Positions 1 to 10,053 are shown, counted from the first letter of the stretch. The stretch is 64,000 nt of DNA from an uncultured Parabacteroides sp. (GCA_944325345.1 CALUZV010000006.1:84932-148931), one strand, 5' to 3'. Program-made: numbers and translations. The notes: generated by a model not told the origin, from the sequence alone.

Positions 1-1820
1 ACTTCGAATGGGTTGCTAAGGGTTCTGATATTGCTAAACTCAACTACCCGTCATTCCAGTACACTATTACAGCTGTTGCTAAAGAAGCTGGAAAGGAAAA
101 TGATAAGGATGCTAAGTATGTAAACGTAACATTCACTAACCGTGAAACTAATAAGTCATTTACGGCTAAATTGTTCCCGGAAGAAGGTGGTGCTAACTAC
201 TACTCTTTGGCATTCATTGGCGATGAAGAAGTTAGAGTTAAACCGGTTAATGTTAAACGTAATAGTTATGGCGTAGAAGAAGCAAAAACTACAGATATAG
301 AATTTGACGAAAACATCATCATAGAATTGATTCCTTCTACTGTTGATGAATACGCTGGATTCTTGAATGTAGCAGATAAGTCTGTTCGTACGATCCGTTT
401 GGCTCGCGATAAGTTCGATACTTCTTATATGTGGTATGTGGGTGTAGAAGATAATTCATTATACGATGGTAATCAAGGAATCTTCTATAAAGATGCATAC
501 GATGCAGCACAATTCCAGTTGGTTAAGACGGCAGAAAAACCGAGTACAATTGCTCGTACGTATGTTTACAATGCTGGTACAGGTTCTGTAAATGATGTAG
601 TAAATGGCGATAAGGTTTCTGCTTACGTATATAAATTGCAATATTTGAATGACGGAACAGAAACTGGGTACTATTTAGCTGATAAAGGAACCCAAGGTCC
701 TCGTTTGGCTCAAGATGGTAACGACAAAGATGATGAATTTATCATCAAAGAAAATGCAGATGGTTCTGTATCCTTATTCCGTTCAAGTGATGCGTTTGTA
801 TCAAGCACAAGTCTGCAAGTAACAAGTGCAGATAAGAATGTATCTATTGATGCAGAATTGACTGATGATCTTGATTATGCTAAGTATTTGGATGCAGATG
901 GAGGCGAACATCGTTCAGCGATTTATGCATATACTTCTTCTGATTTGAACCTGAAGACTTATCTCGATGATGAAATCGACAATATGTCTTGGAATGAAGA
1001 AGGTCATGTAACATTGCAGAATGGTACAGAAGGTGTAATTGGAAATTATATCTCAGTTAATGAGTCTAATGAAGCTGTCGTAGTTAATGCTGCCAACGAA
1101 ACACTTTATCTGCACATGACAGATGAAGATGCTGTTGTTCCTTCATTCTACATTTCTAAGGGCATGGGCGAAGGCAGCAATGCATTGAGCGAACGTTTGT
1201 TCTTGTTCAACCCGACAGACTCTGTAGATTATTTGGTAACTGCTCCAGTTGATCCGAAGTATCAAGTTGCAAAATCAATGGTGAAAGCAATCTTCAAGGC
1301 CGGTACATTAGATGAATCTCGCGATACAATGACAATCTCTGTTAAGGGTGAAGTTCGTGAAATCGCTCAGAAATCTGACAATGACGGTACTTGGGCTGGT
1401 TTGGAACGCTTCAAATGGCAGATTATTGAGAGTGAAGATGCCGATAGTTACTACAATATCCGTCAGGTAGGTGCCTATACTGAAGATGGCACAAATTACA
1501 AGACTGGTTATTTAGCAAGCCACAATGAGAAATTGTACATCACTTCTGATAAGAAGAAAGCAATGTCAGTTTACGTTGAAGGCGTTGAAGCTCCTACCGC
1601 CAACGAGGGTGTTTCTGCAACCGAAGTTAAGGTCGTAGCATACGACGGTGCAATCAACATCAAGAACGCCGCCGGCAAGAACGTAGTAGTTTCTACTATC
1701 CTCGGCCAGATCGTTGCAAACGAAGTCTTGACATCTGACAACGCAACAATCAGCGTACCGGCTGGTATCGCAATCGTTAGCGTGGATGGTGAAGAAGCCG
1801 TAAAAGTCAGCGTACGCTAA
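1..1820 (+). CDS. Surface/secreted protein with DUF6383-like C-terminal domain, 5' partial
   Basis: The reading frame is open from base 3 and the start lies upstream, so about 605 C-terminal residues are visible. I see no catalytic motif. The body is a run of beta-rich stretches with many Asp, Tyr and aromatic residues. The last 75 residues or so, after a short APTANEGVSAT linker, form a compact beta domain ending in VSVDGEEAVKVSVR. This ending resembles the C-termini of the proteins at 24.3 and 27.8 kb and matches what is known as DUF6383 in Bacteroidales, a domain of secreted proteins related in layout to type IX sorting domains. The codons of this end are richer in C and G than the rest. 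Substrate and partner cannot be told. Confidence 0.75.
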   Translation, partial: FEWVAKGSDIAKLNYPSFQYTITAVAKEAGKENDKDAKYVNVTFTNRETNKSFTAKLFPEEGGANYYSLAFIGDEEVRVKPVNVKRNSYGVEEAKTTDIEFDENIIIELIPSTVDEYAGFLNVADKSVRTIRLARDKFDTSYMWYVGVEDNSLYDGNQGIFYKDAYDAAQFQLVKTAEKPSTIARTYVYNAGTGSVNDVVNGDKVSAYVYKLQYLNDGTETGYYLADKGTQGPRLAQDGNDKDDEFIIKENADGSVSLFRSSDAFVSSTSLQVTSADKNVSIDAELTDDLDYAKYLDADGGEHRSAIYAYTSSDLNLKTYLDDEIDNMSWNEEGHVTLQNGTEGVIGNYISVNESNEAVVVNAANETLYLHMTDEDAVVPSFYISKGMGEGSNALSERLFLFNPTDSVDYLVTAPVDPKYQVAKSMVKAIFKAGTLDESRDTMTISVKGEVREIAQKSDNDGTWAGLERFKWQIIESEDADSYYNIRQVGAYTEDGTNYKTGYLASHNEKLYITSDKKKAMSVYVEGVEAPTANEGVSATEVKVVAYDGAINIKNAAGKNVVVSTILGQIVANEVLTSDNATISVPAGIAIVSVDGEEAVKVSVR

Positions 1821-1824
1821 CTCT

Positions 1825-1912
1825 AATTGACAATTAACAATGGACAATTGACAATGATTGGGGGCAACCTGAAAATTGTCAATTGTCAATTCTCAATTGT
1901 CAATTGACAAGA
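1825..1912. repeat. CAATTGACAAT-type inverted repeat cluster
   Basis: Five bases after the surface-protein stop lie copies of the AATTGACAAT motif in one orientation (1825-1856), then copies of its complement AATTGTCAAT (1872-1910). Together they can fold into a long imperfect hairpin. The same motif forms a cluster at 30474-30560, and degenerate AATTGAGAATT forms occur near 10040 and 36960. It is a dispersed intergenic repeat that may end transcription or stabilise the 3' end of mRNA. Confidence 0.7.
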
Positions 1913-2040
1913 TAAAGTAGCCCGTGAGGGTGAACGCTTTTAATTAGTATTAATAATAATAGTAGTGTAATTGAAAAAGTTCTATCCGCCACAGTAAAAG
2001 TACTTTGTGAAAAGGAAAAGGCGGAAAAGTTTTAAAGGAA

Positions 2041-2079
2041 AATCCCTGCTTCTCGTCGGTGTGAGGCAGGGATTTTTGT
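2041..2079. terminator. Bidirectional rho-independent terminator
   Basis: A perfect 9-bp stem, AATCCCTGC (2041-2049) with GCAGGGATT (2066-2074), is followed by a T-rich run on the plus strand. On the minus strand it is followed by TTTTCCTTT. It separates the convergent surface-protein and ATPase genes. Confidence 0.85.
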
Positions 2080-3429
2080 TTATTCCAATTTCTTCCTATT
2101 CGCAAGAAATCGCTTCAATAGAAACGTCAGGAAATACGGGAATGTATAGAATTTGCCATTGAATCCCACATTTTTATAACCAAGTTTTATCCCGTACTTT
2201 ATATCCGGATAACTTCCTTCCTTCAATAAACTGTTCAATGAAGGCGTTGCCCCATCCGCAGCCTTTATTTCGACAGGAATGAGTGATTCTGCATCTCGCA
2301 AGAAAAAGTCCATTTCTATAGAAGGCTTGTCGCTATGGTAATAATAAAGTTGATAACCTTGCTTCACAAGCATATCCCCAACGATGTTTTCATAAATAGC
2401 TCCCTTGTAAGTGCCTAAGTTCTTGTTCGCCCGCAAATCTTCCTGGGCTTCTTCATCCAAGGAAGCTATCAGTAATCCGGTGTCTTTAAAATACATCTTG
2501 TACAGCTTCGGATCGTAATTTCCCTTTAACGGAAGTTCCGGATAACTCAAGCAATAGCAAATGTTTACAACTCCGGCATCAGCCAACCACTCCACGCAAC
2601 CAATGTAGTCGCGGTTTCTGGCATTGCGCGCAATCTTGGTAATCTGAAATCGCTTGTTCTCTTTCGCCAAAAACGTGGAGATATGGTTATAGATAGCTTT
2701 TACTTTAGCCTTGTCTAGTCCTTCTACATATTTGGTTATATCTTCTTCGTAATCCACAAGCAGTTGCCGCTGGATGGCCAATGTGCCGCTAAAATTCTTG
2801 TTCCGTATGTAAGTATTGACCACTTCCGGCATTCCCCCCAAGGTTACATAATCACGGAAAAGTTCAAAAAGGACATCCATCTGCAGTGGGGCAAAAGGTT
2901 TCACTTCTGACATGTGTTGATACAGGTCCTCCACAAAATCATTCGAATAGCCTTTGGCCCAAAGGAATTCCTCGAAATCCATAGAGTGCATTTCATAATC
3001 TTCTTTGTAGCCTACACTATTGGATTCTATCTCTTTATAATTGATTCCCATGAGCGAACCCGAACAAATCACGTCGAAACGTCCATCCAATTTAAAGAAC
3101 TTCAATGCCGTCGCACAATTGGGACATGCCTGTAGCTCATCGAAAAAGAAAAGCGTATCATTCGGAATGAAGGTGAAATCCGGATTCAGAAGGGATATGT
3201 TTTTCAGGATTCCATTAACCTCAAAGCCCTCTGCAAAGATGCTTTTATACTTAGGTTGCTCTGCGAAATTGATTTCCACGACACTTGAGTAGTGGTTGTG
3301 GGCAAACCATTCGATGGAGCAGGTCTTCCCTATTTGTCTGGCACCCTTGACTATCAAAGGTTTCCTTTCTTGCTTCATTTTCCATTCCACCAGAAAAGAA
3401 TCGATCTTTCTTTTTAGTAATCTATCCAT
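2080..3429 (-). CDS. AAA family ATPase with DUF4143 C-terminal domain
   Basis: This 449-residue protein has the AAA_14/DUF4143 architecture common in Bacteroidales and archaea. A P-loop (GARQIGKT, near residue 30) and a Walker B strand (TLFFFDELQ, near residue 93) form the N-terminal ATPase. The C-terminal third holds the PD-(D/E)xK-like fold with EMDFFLRD and PVEIKAA. Members are often called ATP-binding proteins; some are suspected to act in toxin-antitoxin or mobile-element biology, and their true role is unknown. It stands alone, with a convergent neighbour downstream and a repeat array upstream. The start agrees with a TACCTTTG -7 box 22 bases upstream. Confidence 0.85.
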   Translation of the reverse strand: MDRLLKRKIDSFLVEWKMKQERKPLIVKGARQIGKTCSIEWFAHNHYSSVVEINFAEQPKYKSIFAEGFEVNGILKNISLLNPDFTFIPNDTLFFFDELQACPNCATALKFFKLDGRFDVICSGSLMGINYKEIESNSVGYKEDYEMHSMDFEEFLWAKGYSNDFVEDLYQHMSEVKPFAPLQMDVLFELFRDYVTLGGMPEVVNTYIRNKNFSGTLAIQRQLLVDYEEDITKYVEGLDKAKVKAIYNHISTFLAKENKRFQITKIARNARNRDYIGCVEWLADAGVVNICYCLSYPELPLKGNYDPKLYKMYFKDTGLLIASLDEEAQEDLRANKNLGTYKGAIYENIVGDMLVKQGYQLYYYHSDKPSIEMDFFLRDAESLIPVEIKAADGATPSLNSLLKEGSYPDIKYGIKLGYKNVGFNGKFYTFPYFLTFLLKRFLANRKKLE

Positions 3430-3450
3430 AAAGCCATGTGTTTTGTCCTA

Positions 3451-3458
3451 CAAAGGTA
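3451..3458 (-). promoter_or_regulatory. Bacteroidetes -7 box for the ATPase gene
   Basis: The minus strand reads TACCTTTG, a full match to TAnnTTTG, 22 bases before the ATG. A TTTG lies 22 bases further upstream (3481-3484), slightly more than the usual 19-21 spacing. Confidence 0.5.
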
Positions 3459-3540
3459 GTCGTTTTCACATAATCCGTCGCAAAATCCCCCGGAATTTCA
3501 CATAATCCGGCCCGAAAACGCTGTTTATTTCACAAAATCC

Positions 3541-3862
3541 TTCCCGAAGTGTTCGGAAAGACTGGAAATGAATTTTTATTCATTTCGAAATGTTCGGAAG
3601 GACAGAAAATGAATTTTTATACATTTCGAAGTGTTCGGAGAGGGCGAAAATGGATTTTCAGAGGTTCCGAAGTGTTCGGAAGGACCGGAAATAGATTTTT
3701 AGTCCTTCCGAGTCGCTCGGAAGCACTGAAAATGGATTTTTATTCATTCTGAGCGACTCGGAAGCCTCGAAAATGAATTTTTATACATTCCGAGTCGCTC
3801 GGAGAGGGCGAAAATGGATTTTCAAAGGTTCCGAGTGGCTCGGAAGGGGTTTTTCTTTCAAT
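3541..3862. repeat. Tandem array of about eight 40-bp double-palindrome units
   Basis: Units of about 39-42 bases begin near 3541, 3587, 3628, 3667, 3709, 3751, 3792 and 3831. Each has a GC-rich palindromic core (CCGAAGTGTTCGG in units 1-4, CCGAGTCGCTCGG in units 5-8). Most also have an AT-rich partner, best seen as AATGAATTTTTATTCATT in unit 1. Unit 3 nearly equals unit 7, so a four-unit block of about 165 bp was probably duplicated. There are no unique spacers, so it is not CRISPR. It fills the gap between the divergent ATPase and exporter genes. The remaining stretch to 4125 holds only a possible promoter. Confidence 0.85.
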
Positions 3863-4086
3863 CTACAAACAGCTTCGGTTTCATTTATATTTATCCTCCA
3901 AATATTTACGGTAAGCTTCTTTTTCGTCAAAGTCAGCAGGTAGATTTGTTTGCTATCTGTTCGGCTTCATGCAACAAGGAAGAATCGATAAGGTATTCAT
4001 AGGCAGTAATTTTTTATTTGAAGGCAAAGATACTGCCAAATCTGAAATATTTTGCCCTTTGTCGGCTGTTATTTGTTATTTTTCCC

Positions 4087-4094
4087 TACATTTG
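4087..4094 (+). promoter_or_regulatory. Possible -7 box of the exporter operon
   Basis: TACATTTG matches TAnnTTTG and lies 31 bases before the ATG at 4126. No TTTG lies at the expected distance, so support is partial. Confidence 0.4.
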
Positions 4095-4125
4095 CCCCCG
4101 CATTTTTCATCAAAGAGAGTTCAGT

Positions 4126-4815
4126 ATGATTCATCTGAAAGATATTAATAAGACGTACTATAATGGGGCGCCACTGCATGTATTGAAGGGCATTGACTTG
4201 GATATTGAGCGGGGAGAGATGGTCTCCATCATGGGCGCTTCCGGTTCGGGAAAATCCACTTTGCTTAATATTCTTGGAATATTGGATACATACGATAGCG
4301 GTACGTATTCCCTTAACGGGCAGCTTATTCGCGATTTGAGCGAGAGCCGTGCGGCTGAACTCCGGAATCACACCATCGGTTTTGTCTTTCAGTCTTTCAA
4401 CCTCATCTCTTTCAAGAATGCGATGGAAAATGTTGCCCTTCCGTTGTATTATCAGGGTGTGGGGCGCAAGAAACGTAATGCGCTGGCGCTGGACTATTTG
4501 GACTTGGTCGGGCTGCGTGATTGGGCGGAGCACATGCCCAACGAGATGTCCGGCGGACAGAAACAGCGGGTCGCCATTGCCCGTGCGTTGATTGCCAAGC
4601 CGCAAGTTATCTTGGCGGACGAGCCGACCGGTGCGTTGGATAGCAAGACGACGGTGGAAGTGATGGAGTTACTGCGGCGTGTCAATCTCGAGGGGATGAC
4701 GATGGTGATTGTAACCCACGAACAATCTGTCGCCGATGCTACGGACAAAATCATCCGCTTGAAAGACGGACTGATAGAATCTATTGAAAAGGGGAAAGGG
4801 TATGTTCGACTTTGA
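4126..4815 (+). CDS. ABC transporter ATP-binding protein, MacB/LolD type
   Basis: This 229-residue cytoplasmic ATPase powers the exporter encoded by the next four genes. The Walker A motif GASGSGKST is at residues 37-45, the Q-loop Gln at 89, the signature MSGGQ at 141-145, Walker B VILADE at 161-166, and the H-loop His at 198. Length and motifs fit the MacB/LolD clade, whose members drive mechanotransmission rather than classical substrate passage. I chose the ATG at 4126 because [11 protein letters not shown] is the usual N-terminus; the upstream in-frame extension is not protein-like. The 3' end overlaps the first permease by 14 bases. Substrate unknown (peptide, antibiotic or lipid-like compound are the known options). 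Confidence 0.92.
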   Translation: MIHLKDINKTYYNGAPLHVLKGIDLDIERGEMVSIMGASGSGKSTLLNILGILDTYDSGTYSLNGQLIRDLSESRAAELRNHTIGFVFQSFNLISFKNAMENVALPLYYQGVGRKKRNALALDYLDLVGLRDWAEHMPNEMSGGQKQRVAIARALIAKPQVILADEPTGALDSKTTVEVMELLRRVNLEGMTMVIVTHEQSVADATDKIIRLKDGLIESIEKGKGYVRL

Positions 4816-6079
4816 TAATTTCCGCGAAATCTGGAGTACGGTCAAGAAGAACAAACTCCGGACTTTTCTCACCGGTTTCTCCGTTGCCTGGGGTATCTTC
4901 ATGTTGATTGTCCTGCTGGGGGCTGGCAACGGACTTCGCAACGGCATCATGTATAACTTCCGTAACTTCTCGACGAATATGGTCGAAGTGTGGACACGCT
5001 ATACCACGAAACCTTGGCACGGACTTCCTACCAACCGAAGCATCTCTTTTCAACAGAACGACTTGGATGATTTGAAGAAGGCTTTCCCTGAAATCGAATA
5101 TTGTTCCGCTACCATCTCGCATAGCGACACACTGACCTATCGTGAGGAATATTTCACGGGGCAAACGCAAGGAGTCCTTCCTGATCATGCCCGCATCAAC
5201 TTTGTCAATATTGACCCGGGGCACGGTCGTTTCATTAATCCGGTGGATATTCGGGATAAGCGTAAAGTAATCGTGCTCAGTCCGCGCATGGCAGAGGTGC
5301 TGTTCCGCGAGGAAGACCCGCTGGGGGAATATGTCCGCTTGGGTAATCTGATGTTCCAGGTGGTCGGTATTTATAATGACGACAATAAGAGCAATAACTC
5401 TCCGGCCTATATTCCATTCTCCGTGGCTCAGCTCCTATATAATAAAGGATATGGTTTCGGTTCGCTCACGTTTACCTTGAATGGCGTTACGACAGAGGAA
5501 CAGAGCGAAGCCTTCGAGCAGAAATTCCGGGAGTGGATGGCACGCCGCCACCAGTTCGACCCCACGGACGAAAATGCCATCGGAATGTGGAATATGGGAG
5601 ATAACTTCCGGATGCTGAATTCGATGATGAATGCTATCACCTTCTTTATCTGGATTATCGGAATCGGAACATTGACTGCCGGCATCGTCGGCGTGAGCAA
5701 CATCATGCTAATTACGGTGAAAGAAAGGACGAAAGAGTTCGGAATCCGCAAAGCGATAGGGGCAAAGCCCTCTTCCATTCTGATGTTGGTCATCTCAGAA
5801 TCCATATTGGTTACAGCCGTCTTCGGATATTTCGGGATGGTGATGGGGATTGGCCTCACAGAATTGATTAATTATGGGATGGAGGCTGCACAGACGACTG
5901 CGCAGGCAGCAGATGGTAATGTCGTTCCCGAGGTAAGCACATTCCGCAATCCGACGGTCAATCTGGGCATAGCCCTTTCTTCTACGGCATTGATAATTGT
6001 CGCCGGAGTTCTTGCCGGCTATTTTCCGGCGAGAAAGGCGGTGAAGGTAACGGCGATAGAGGCGATGCGCGACAATTAA
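4802..6079 (+). CDS. ABC transporter permease, MacB/FtsX family (first of two)
   Basis: This 425-residue inner-membrane protein has one TM helix near residues 20-42, a periplasmic MacB_PCD domain of about 220 residues, then three C-terminal TM helices with the FtsX signature [18 protein letters not shown]. It ends in the typical [17 protein letters not shown]. The ATG at 4802 is preceded by a purine-rich AAAAGGGGAAAGG tract and overlaps the ATPase gene, which suggests translational coupling. With the following paralogue it probably forms a heterodimer around the single ATPase. Confidence 0.9.
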   Translation: MFDFDNFREIWSTVKKNKLRTFLTGFSVAWGIFMLIVLLGAGNGLRNGIMYNFRNFSTNMVEVWTRYTTKPWHGLPTNRSISFQQNDLDDLKKAFPEIEYCSATISHSDTLTYREEYFTGQTQGVLPDHARINFVNIDPGHGRFINPVDIRDKRKVIVLSPRMAEVLFREEDPLGEYVRLGNLMFQVVGIYNDDNKSNNSPAYIPFSVAQLLYNKGYGFGSLTFTLNGVTTEEQSEAFEQKFREWMARRHQFDPTDENAIGMWNMGDNFRMLNSMMNAITFFIWIIGIGTLTAGIVGVSNIMLITVKERTKEFGIRKAIGAKPSSILMLVISESILVTAVFGYFGMVMGIGLTELINYGMEAAQTTAQAADGNVVPEVSTFRNPTVNLGIALSSTALIIVAGVLAGYFPARKAVKVTAIEAMRDN

Positions 6080-6115
6080 GGAATTCCGCATTTCTATAAT
6101 TAATAGTTTAAGCGA

Positions 6116-7381
6116 ATGAAGTTTTTTGATTTAGACTTTTGGCAAGAGCTATGGCTCACCATTACTCGCAATAAGACCCGCAGCCTTATGACTTGTTTTG
6201 GAGTCTTTTGGGGAATCTTGATGCTGGTTATTCTTTTGGGATCCGGCAACGGGATGAAGAATGCGATGTTTGACTCCATCAACGGATTCTCGACAAACTC
6301 AGCCTTCATCTTTGCCGACCGGACATCGGAATCCTATAAGGGGTTGAACAAAGGGCGGCAATGGAGTCTCCGGACGCGGGATGTCGAGAATGTCCGTAAG
6401 CTCGATGGCGTCGAGAGCATTTCGCCTATCCTTTGGGGGGCACAGGGAGACAAGAATGTGGTGCGTGGCGAGTTGGCAGGTAGTTATACGGTCAAAGGCG
6501 TGAGCGACGACTACTTTAATATAGAAACACAAGAGCTTGAATACGGTCGCCTTTTGAACCGCATCGACTTGGATCAGAAACGCAAAGTTTGTCTTATTGG
6601 TACGGATGTCAATCGCGTTCTTTTCCGAGGAGCAGACCCCTGTGGGCAATATGTCCGCGTAAACGGGATTTATTACCAGGTGATTGGCGTAACAGACCAG
6701 CGGGCAGAGGGTGTCAATATCGGTGGGCGTGCATCAGAAACGGTTTTTATTCCTTTTACTACGATGCAGCAGACATCAAGTCAAGGCGATACGATTCACT
6801 TTCTGTGTCTCGGAGCACGGGCTGACGTACGGATGGCCGATCTTTTGGAACAAGTCAAGTCTGTCATTAAACAACAGAATGATATTTCGCCGACTGACCG
6901 GCAAGCTGTTGCCGTTGTTAGTCTGGCCGATCAGTTTGAGACATTCAACAACCTCTTCCTTGGAATCGATGTGCTGATATGGCTTGTCGGTTTGGGAACC
7001 TTGTTGGCCGGAGTTATCGGTGTAAGCAATATTATGATGGTTACTGTTAAGGAGAGGACACGCGAGATTGGCGTTCGCCGGGCGATAGGAGCGAAGCCAT
7101 GGGATATTATCTCCCAGATTATGAGCGAAAGCCTTGTGCTTACCGCATTGGCAGGACTCCTCGGGCTGAGTGCAGGTGTCTTCCTCCTTGATTGCATGGA
7201 TAAAATCTTGATAGCGCAAGATGCATCGGGTGATGAGGCGCTGCTGCTTCATCCGGGAGTCAGCATTCAGGTGGCTTGTGCTGCCACTGCCGTTCTTTTG
7301 TTTTGCGGGTTGTTGGCAGGACTTATTCCGGCATGGCGAGCGATGCAAATCAAGGCAATTGATGCTATCCGAGAAGAATAG
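6116..7381 (+). CDS. ABC transporter permease, MacB/FtsX family (second of two)
   Basis: This 421-residue paralogue of the preceding gene has the same layout: an N-terminal TM helix (near residues 22-44, FWGILMLVILLGSGNG), a periplasmic domain, and three C-terminal TM helices with VKERTREIGVRRAIGAKP. The sequences have diverged outside the FtsX core, notably in the periplasmic part, so the two subunits probably contribute different surfaces. It lies 36 bases after the first permease and 45 bases before the adaptor gene. Confidence 0.9.
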   Translation: MKFFDLDFWQELWLTITRNKTRSLMTCFGVFWGILMLVILLGSGNGMKNAMFDSINGFSTNSAFIFADRTSESYKGLNKGRQWSLRTRDVENVRKLDGVESISPILWGAQGDKNVVRGELAGSYTVKGVSDDYFNIETQELEYGRLLNRIDLDQKRKVCLIGTDVNRVLFRGADPCGQYVRVNGIYYQVIGVTDQRAEGVNIGGRASETVFIPFTTMQQTSSQGDTIHFLCLGARADVRMADLLEQVKSVIKQQNDISPTDRQAVAVVSLADQFETFNNLFLGIDVLIWLVGLGTLLAGVIGVSNIMMVTVKERTREIGVRRAIGAKPWDIISQIMSESLVLTALAGLLGLSAGVFLLDCMDKILIAQDASGDEALLLHPGVSIQVACAATAVLLFCGLLAGLIPAWRAMQIKAIDAIREE

Positions 7382-7426
7382 TCATGGCTAATTCAACAGA
7401 AATTAATAATTAAACTGCGTATATAT

Positions 7427-8545
7427 ATGAAAAATCAGATTGTTAAGAAAGGACTACGCTTTGTCCTCCTCGGCTGCGTCGGCATCGCAGTCGTTGGTAC
7501 TTTCGTATTCCTTTGGAAGAAAGCGCAACCGGTGAAGACGACCTATCAAATTGTCCAGCCTTCGACCGGCGACATTGCGACCAAGACCGTTGCGACCGGC
7601 AACGTCGAGCCGCGTCATGAAGTCGAAATCAAACCGCAAATCTCCGGTATCATCGCCGAGTTAAAGAAGGAAGCTGGGGATATGGTACAGAACGGGGAAA
7701 TCATCGCTGTCATCAAGGTTATTCCCGAGATGGTTCAGTTGAATAGTTCCGAGTCTCGCGTAAACGTGGCGGAAATCTCTTTGCGACAAGTCGAGGAGCT
7801 CTTTAACCGGGATAAGGCTCTCTTCGAACAGGGAGTTATTTCCCGTGAAGAGTATGAGAAGTCGGAAGCTGATTACCTGAAGGCTAAGGAAGAGAAAGCA
7901 ACCGCGCAGAGCGAACTCGAGATTGTCCGCGACGGTATCTCCCGTAACTCTGATGTCGCCAGCACGACTCAGATTCGCAGTACAATCAGCGGCATGATTC
8001 TCGATATTCCCGTTAAGGTCGGAAACTCTGTTATCCAGTCGAACAACTTCAATGATGGCACGACGATTGCCACCGTAGCTGATATGAATGACATGATATT
8101 CAAGGGAAATGTTGATGAGACAGAAATCGGACGTATCCATACCGGTATGCCTATCAACCTGACCATCGGAGCCATGGAAAGCCGCAGCTTCCCTGCCAAC
8201 CTCGAATATGTTTCTCCGAAGGGTGTCGAGAAGAACGGTGCCATCCAGTTCGAAATCAAGGCTGCCATCTCTATCCCGGACGATGCCTTTGTCCGCGCCG
8301 GTTACAGTGCCAATGCTGAGATTGTCTTGAAGGAAGCCAAAGGTGTCCTGACTATCCCGGAAAGCACGGTCGAGTTCTCCGGAGATTCCGCCTTCGTTTA
8401 CCTGTTGAAGCAGGAGACACCCGAGCAACTCTTCGAGAAGAAACGGATAGAAACCGGCTTGTCGGATGGCATCAACATCGAAGTCAAACAAGGACTGACT
8501 GCCCAGGATAAAATCCGTGGTGCGGAAGTCGAACAAACGAAGTAA
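7427..8545 (+). CDS. Periplasmic adaptor (HlyD/MacA-like membrane fusion protein)
   Basis: At 372 residues this protein has an N-terminal signal anchor (about residues 10-30, followed by KKAQPVKTTYQIVQPS). Two halves of a lipoyl/barrel-sandwich domain (IKPQISGIIAELKKEAGDMV and QIRSTISGMILDIPVKVG) flank a coiled-coil hairpin of about 80 residues rich in Glu, Lys and Ala. A beta-barrel domain follows. It links the permease pair to the TolC-like channel encoded next. The operon layout ATPase-permease-permease-adaptor-channel is the tripartite MacAB-TolC design. Confidence 0.9.
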   Translation: MKNQIVKKGLRFVLLGCVGIAVVGTFVFLWKKAQPVKTTYQIVQPSTGDIATKTVATGNVEPRHEVEIKPQISGIIAELKKEAGDMVQNGEIIAVIKVIPEMVQLNSSESRVNVAEISLRQVEELFNRDKALFEQGVISREEYEKSEADYLKAKEEKATAQSELEIVRDGISRNSDVASTTQIRSTISGMILDIPVKVGNSVIQSNNFNDGTTIATVADMNDMIFKGNVDETEIGRIHTGMPINLTIGAMESRSFPANLEYVSPKGVEKNGAIQFEIKAAISIPDDAFVRAGYSANAEIVLKEAKGVLTIPESTVEFSGDSAFVYLLKQETPEQLFEKKRIETGLSDGINIEVKQGLTAQDKIRGAEVEQTK

Positions 8546-8549
8546 TGCC

Positions 8550-9899
8550 ATGAACATAAAGCTACTTTGCCTCGCTGCCTTCGCAGGCTTCTCGCCGGCT
8601 TTCGCCCAGAATGATTCGTTGCCGTCTGCTTGGACACTTGAGAATTGTATCCAATATGCGCAGGAACACAACATAACCCTTAAGCAGAAACAACAGGAAG
8701 AAAAGCAGCGCGAAGTCGAACTCCATACCTCCCGCTTCAGCTGGCTCCCGGACCTCAACGCTGCACTGAACCAGAACTTCGACTTCGGTCGTTCCCCCTC
8801 GCGTACCGGGGTTATCGCCGACCAGAACTCTGCCAATACCTCGGTCAGCATCAGCCTGTCTATGCCGATCTTCGATGGGCTTCGTACGCCGAATGATATT
8901 AAGGCCAAGAAGCTGAACCTCCAGGCAGCGACCGAGAGTCTGAACAAGGCACGTGAAGACCTCGCTGTCAATATCGCTTCTTATTTCCTCCAGGTGCTTT
9001 ACAATCGCGAACTCGAGCAAGTCGCTCGCCTCCAAGTCGATTTCAGTGCGAAACAGGTAGAGCAGACCAAGGCTTTGGTGGATGCCGGACGCCAGCCTCT
9101 CTCGGAGCTATACAATATCAAGGCGCAGCTGGCGCAGGACGAGGTGTCGCTCACCGAGGCTTCGAACAATGTCCGTCTCGCCCTTCTTGACCTGGCGCAG
9201 GCATTGGAGCTCGAGCGACTTGAGGCGCAGTTCGATGTCTCGGCTCCAGAGATTAACGACCCGATCGAGCGATATATGTCCAGCATCTTACCACCGGATG
9301 ATATTTACAACCGGGCACTTGCCGTCAAACCACAAATCCGTGAGCAGGAACTTTTGTTGCAGAGCCAGCAGAAGCAACTCCGTGTCGCGCAGGCTGCCTA
9401 TTATCCGCAACTTTCGTTCGGCGCAAGCTATAGTAACGGCTATTACCACTACTATACGGGCGATGTCGAGTCGCTACCCTTTAGCGACCAGCTGAACCAG
9501 AATGGGCGCAAGACGTTGGGCTTCACTCTGACAATCCCTCTCTTCAACCGCTTCCAGACACGCAACGCTGTCCGCTCGGCCCGGATTGCCATCTTGAATC
9601 AGCAACTGCAGATGGATGATACGAAGAAAACCCTCTACAAGGAAATCCAGCAGGCTTATTACAATGCCACGGCCGCGCAGAAGAAGTACCAGTCGGCAGG
9701 CAAGTCTGTCCTCGCTGCCCGCGAAGCCTTTGTGTATGCCGAAAACAAATATGCCGCAGGCAAGAGCACTGTTTATGAGTTGAATGAGTCTAAAACCCAA
9801 TATGCCAAAAGTCTGGCTGAAGAGGTGCAGGCCAAATACGAGTACGTATTCCGCGTCAAGATTCTGGAGTTCTATGCGGGGGAAGAGCTGAGGCTCTAA
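8550..9899 (+). CDS. TolC family outer-membrane efflux protein
   Basis: This 449-residue protein has a signal peptide ending near AFAQ (about residue 20) and the OEP repeat structure: two halves of long heptad-rich helices (LNLQAATESLNKAREDL and AEEVQAKYEYVFRVKILEFYAG) with short beta segments. WTLENCIQYAQEHN is the typical start of the mature protein. The ATG at 8550 lies 4 bases after the adaptor stop and matches the signal peptide; an in-frame start inside the adaptor gene is less likely. It forms the exit duct of the exporter. Confidence 0.9.
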   Translation: MNIKLLCLAAFAGFSPAFAQNDSLPSAWTLENCIQYAQEHNITLKQKQQEEKQREVELHTSRFSWLPDLNAALNQNFDFGRSPSRTGVIADQNSANTSVSISLSMPIFDGLRTPNDIKAKKLNLQAATESLNKAREDLAVNIASYFLQVLYNRELEQVARLQVDFSAKQVEQTKALVDAGRQPLSELYNIKAQLAQDEVSLTEASNNVRLALLDLAQALELERLEAQFDVSAPEINDPIERYMSSILPPDDIYNRALAVKPQIREQELLLQSQQKQLRVAQAAYYPQLSFGASYSNGYYHYYTGDVESLPFSDQLNQNGRKTLGFTLTIPLFNRFQTRNAVRSARIAILNQQLQMDDTKKTLYKEIQQAYYNATAAQKKYQSAGKSVLAAREAFVYAENKYAAGKSTVYELNESKTQYAKSLAEEVQAKYEYVFRVKILEFYAGEELRL

Positions 9900-9922
9900 A
9901 ATAAGACTCCGAGAGGCCCTCC

Positions 9923-10009
9923 GGAAACTCTGGGAGAGTTTCCCCCTGCAACTCTGGAGAGTTACCCCACCTAACTCTGGAGAGTTACCAGCGCCAACTC
10001 TCCAGAGTT
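9923..10009. repeat. Four AACTCTGGAGAGTT palindromes between convergent genes
   Basis: GGAAACTCT-GGG-AGAGTTTCC (9923-9943) has 9-bp perfect arms. AACTCTGGAGAGTT follows at 9950-9963 and 9973-9986, and AACTCTCCAGAGTT at 9996-10009. Spacing is about 23 bases. The array lies between the TolC gene (plus) and the hexuronate transporter gene (minus) and can form several hairpins in either transcript. Degenerate AATTCTCAA motifs follow at 10033-10066. Confidence 0.8.
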
Positions 10010-10053
10010 ACTTTCACCCCTAAAGGCGAGAGCTAATTCTCAACTCTCAACCC

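Noticed and set aside
3541..3862. Possible CRISPR array
   Set aside because: The units follow one another without unique spacers, both halves of each unit are repeated, and no cas gene is near.
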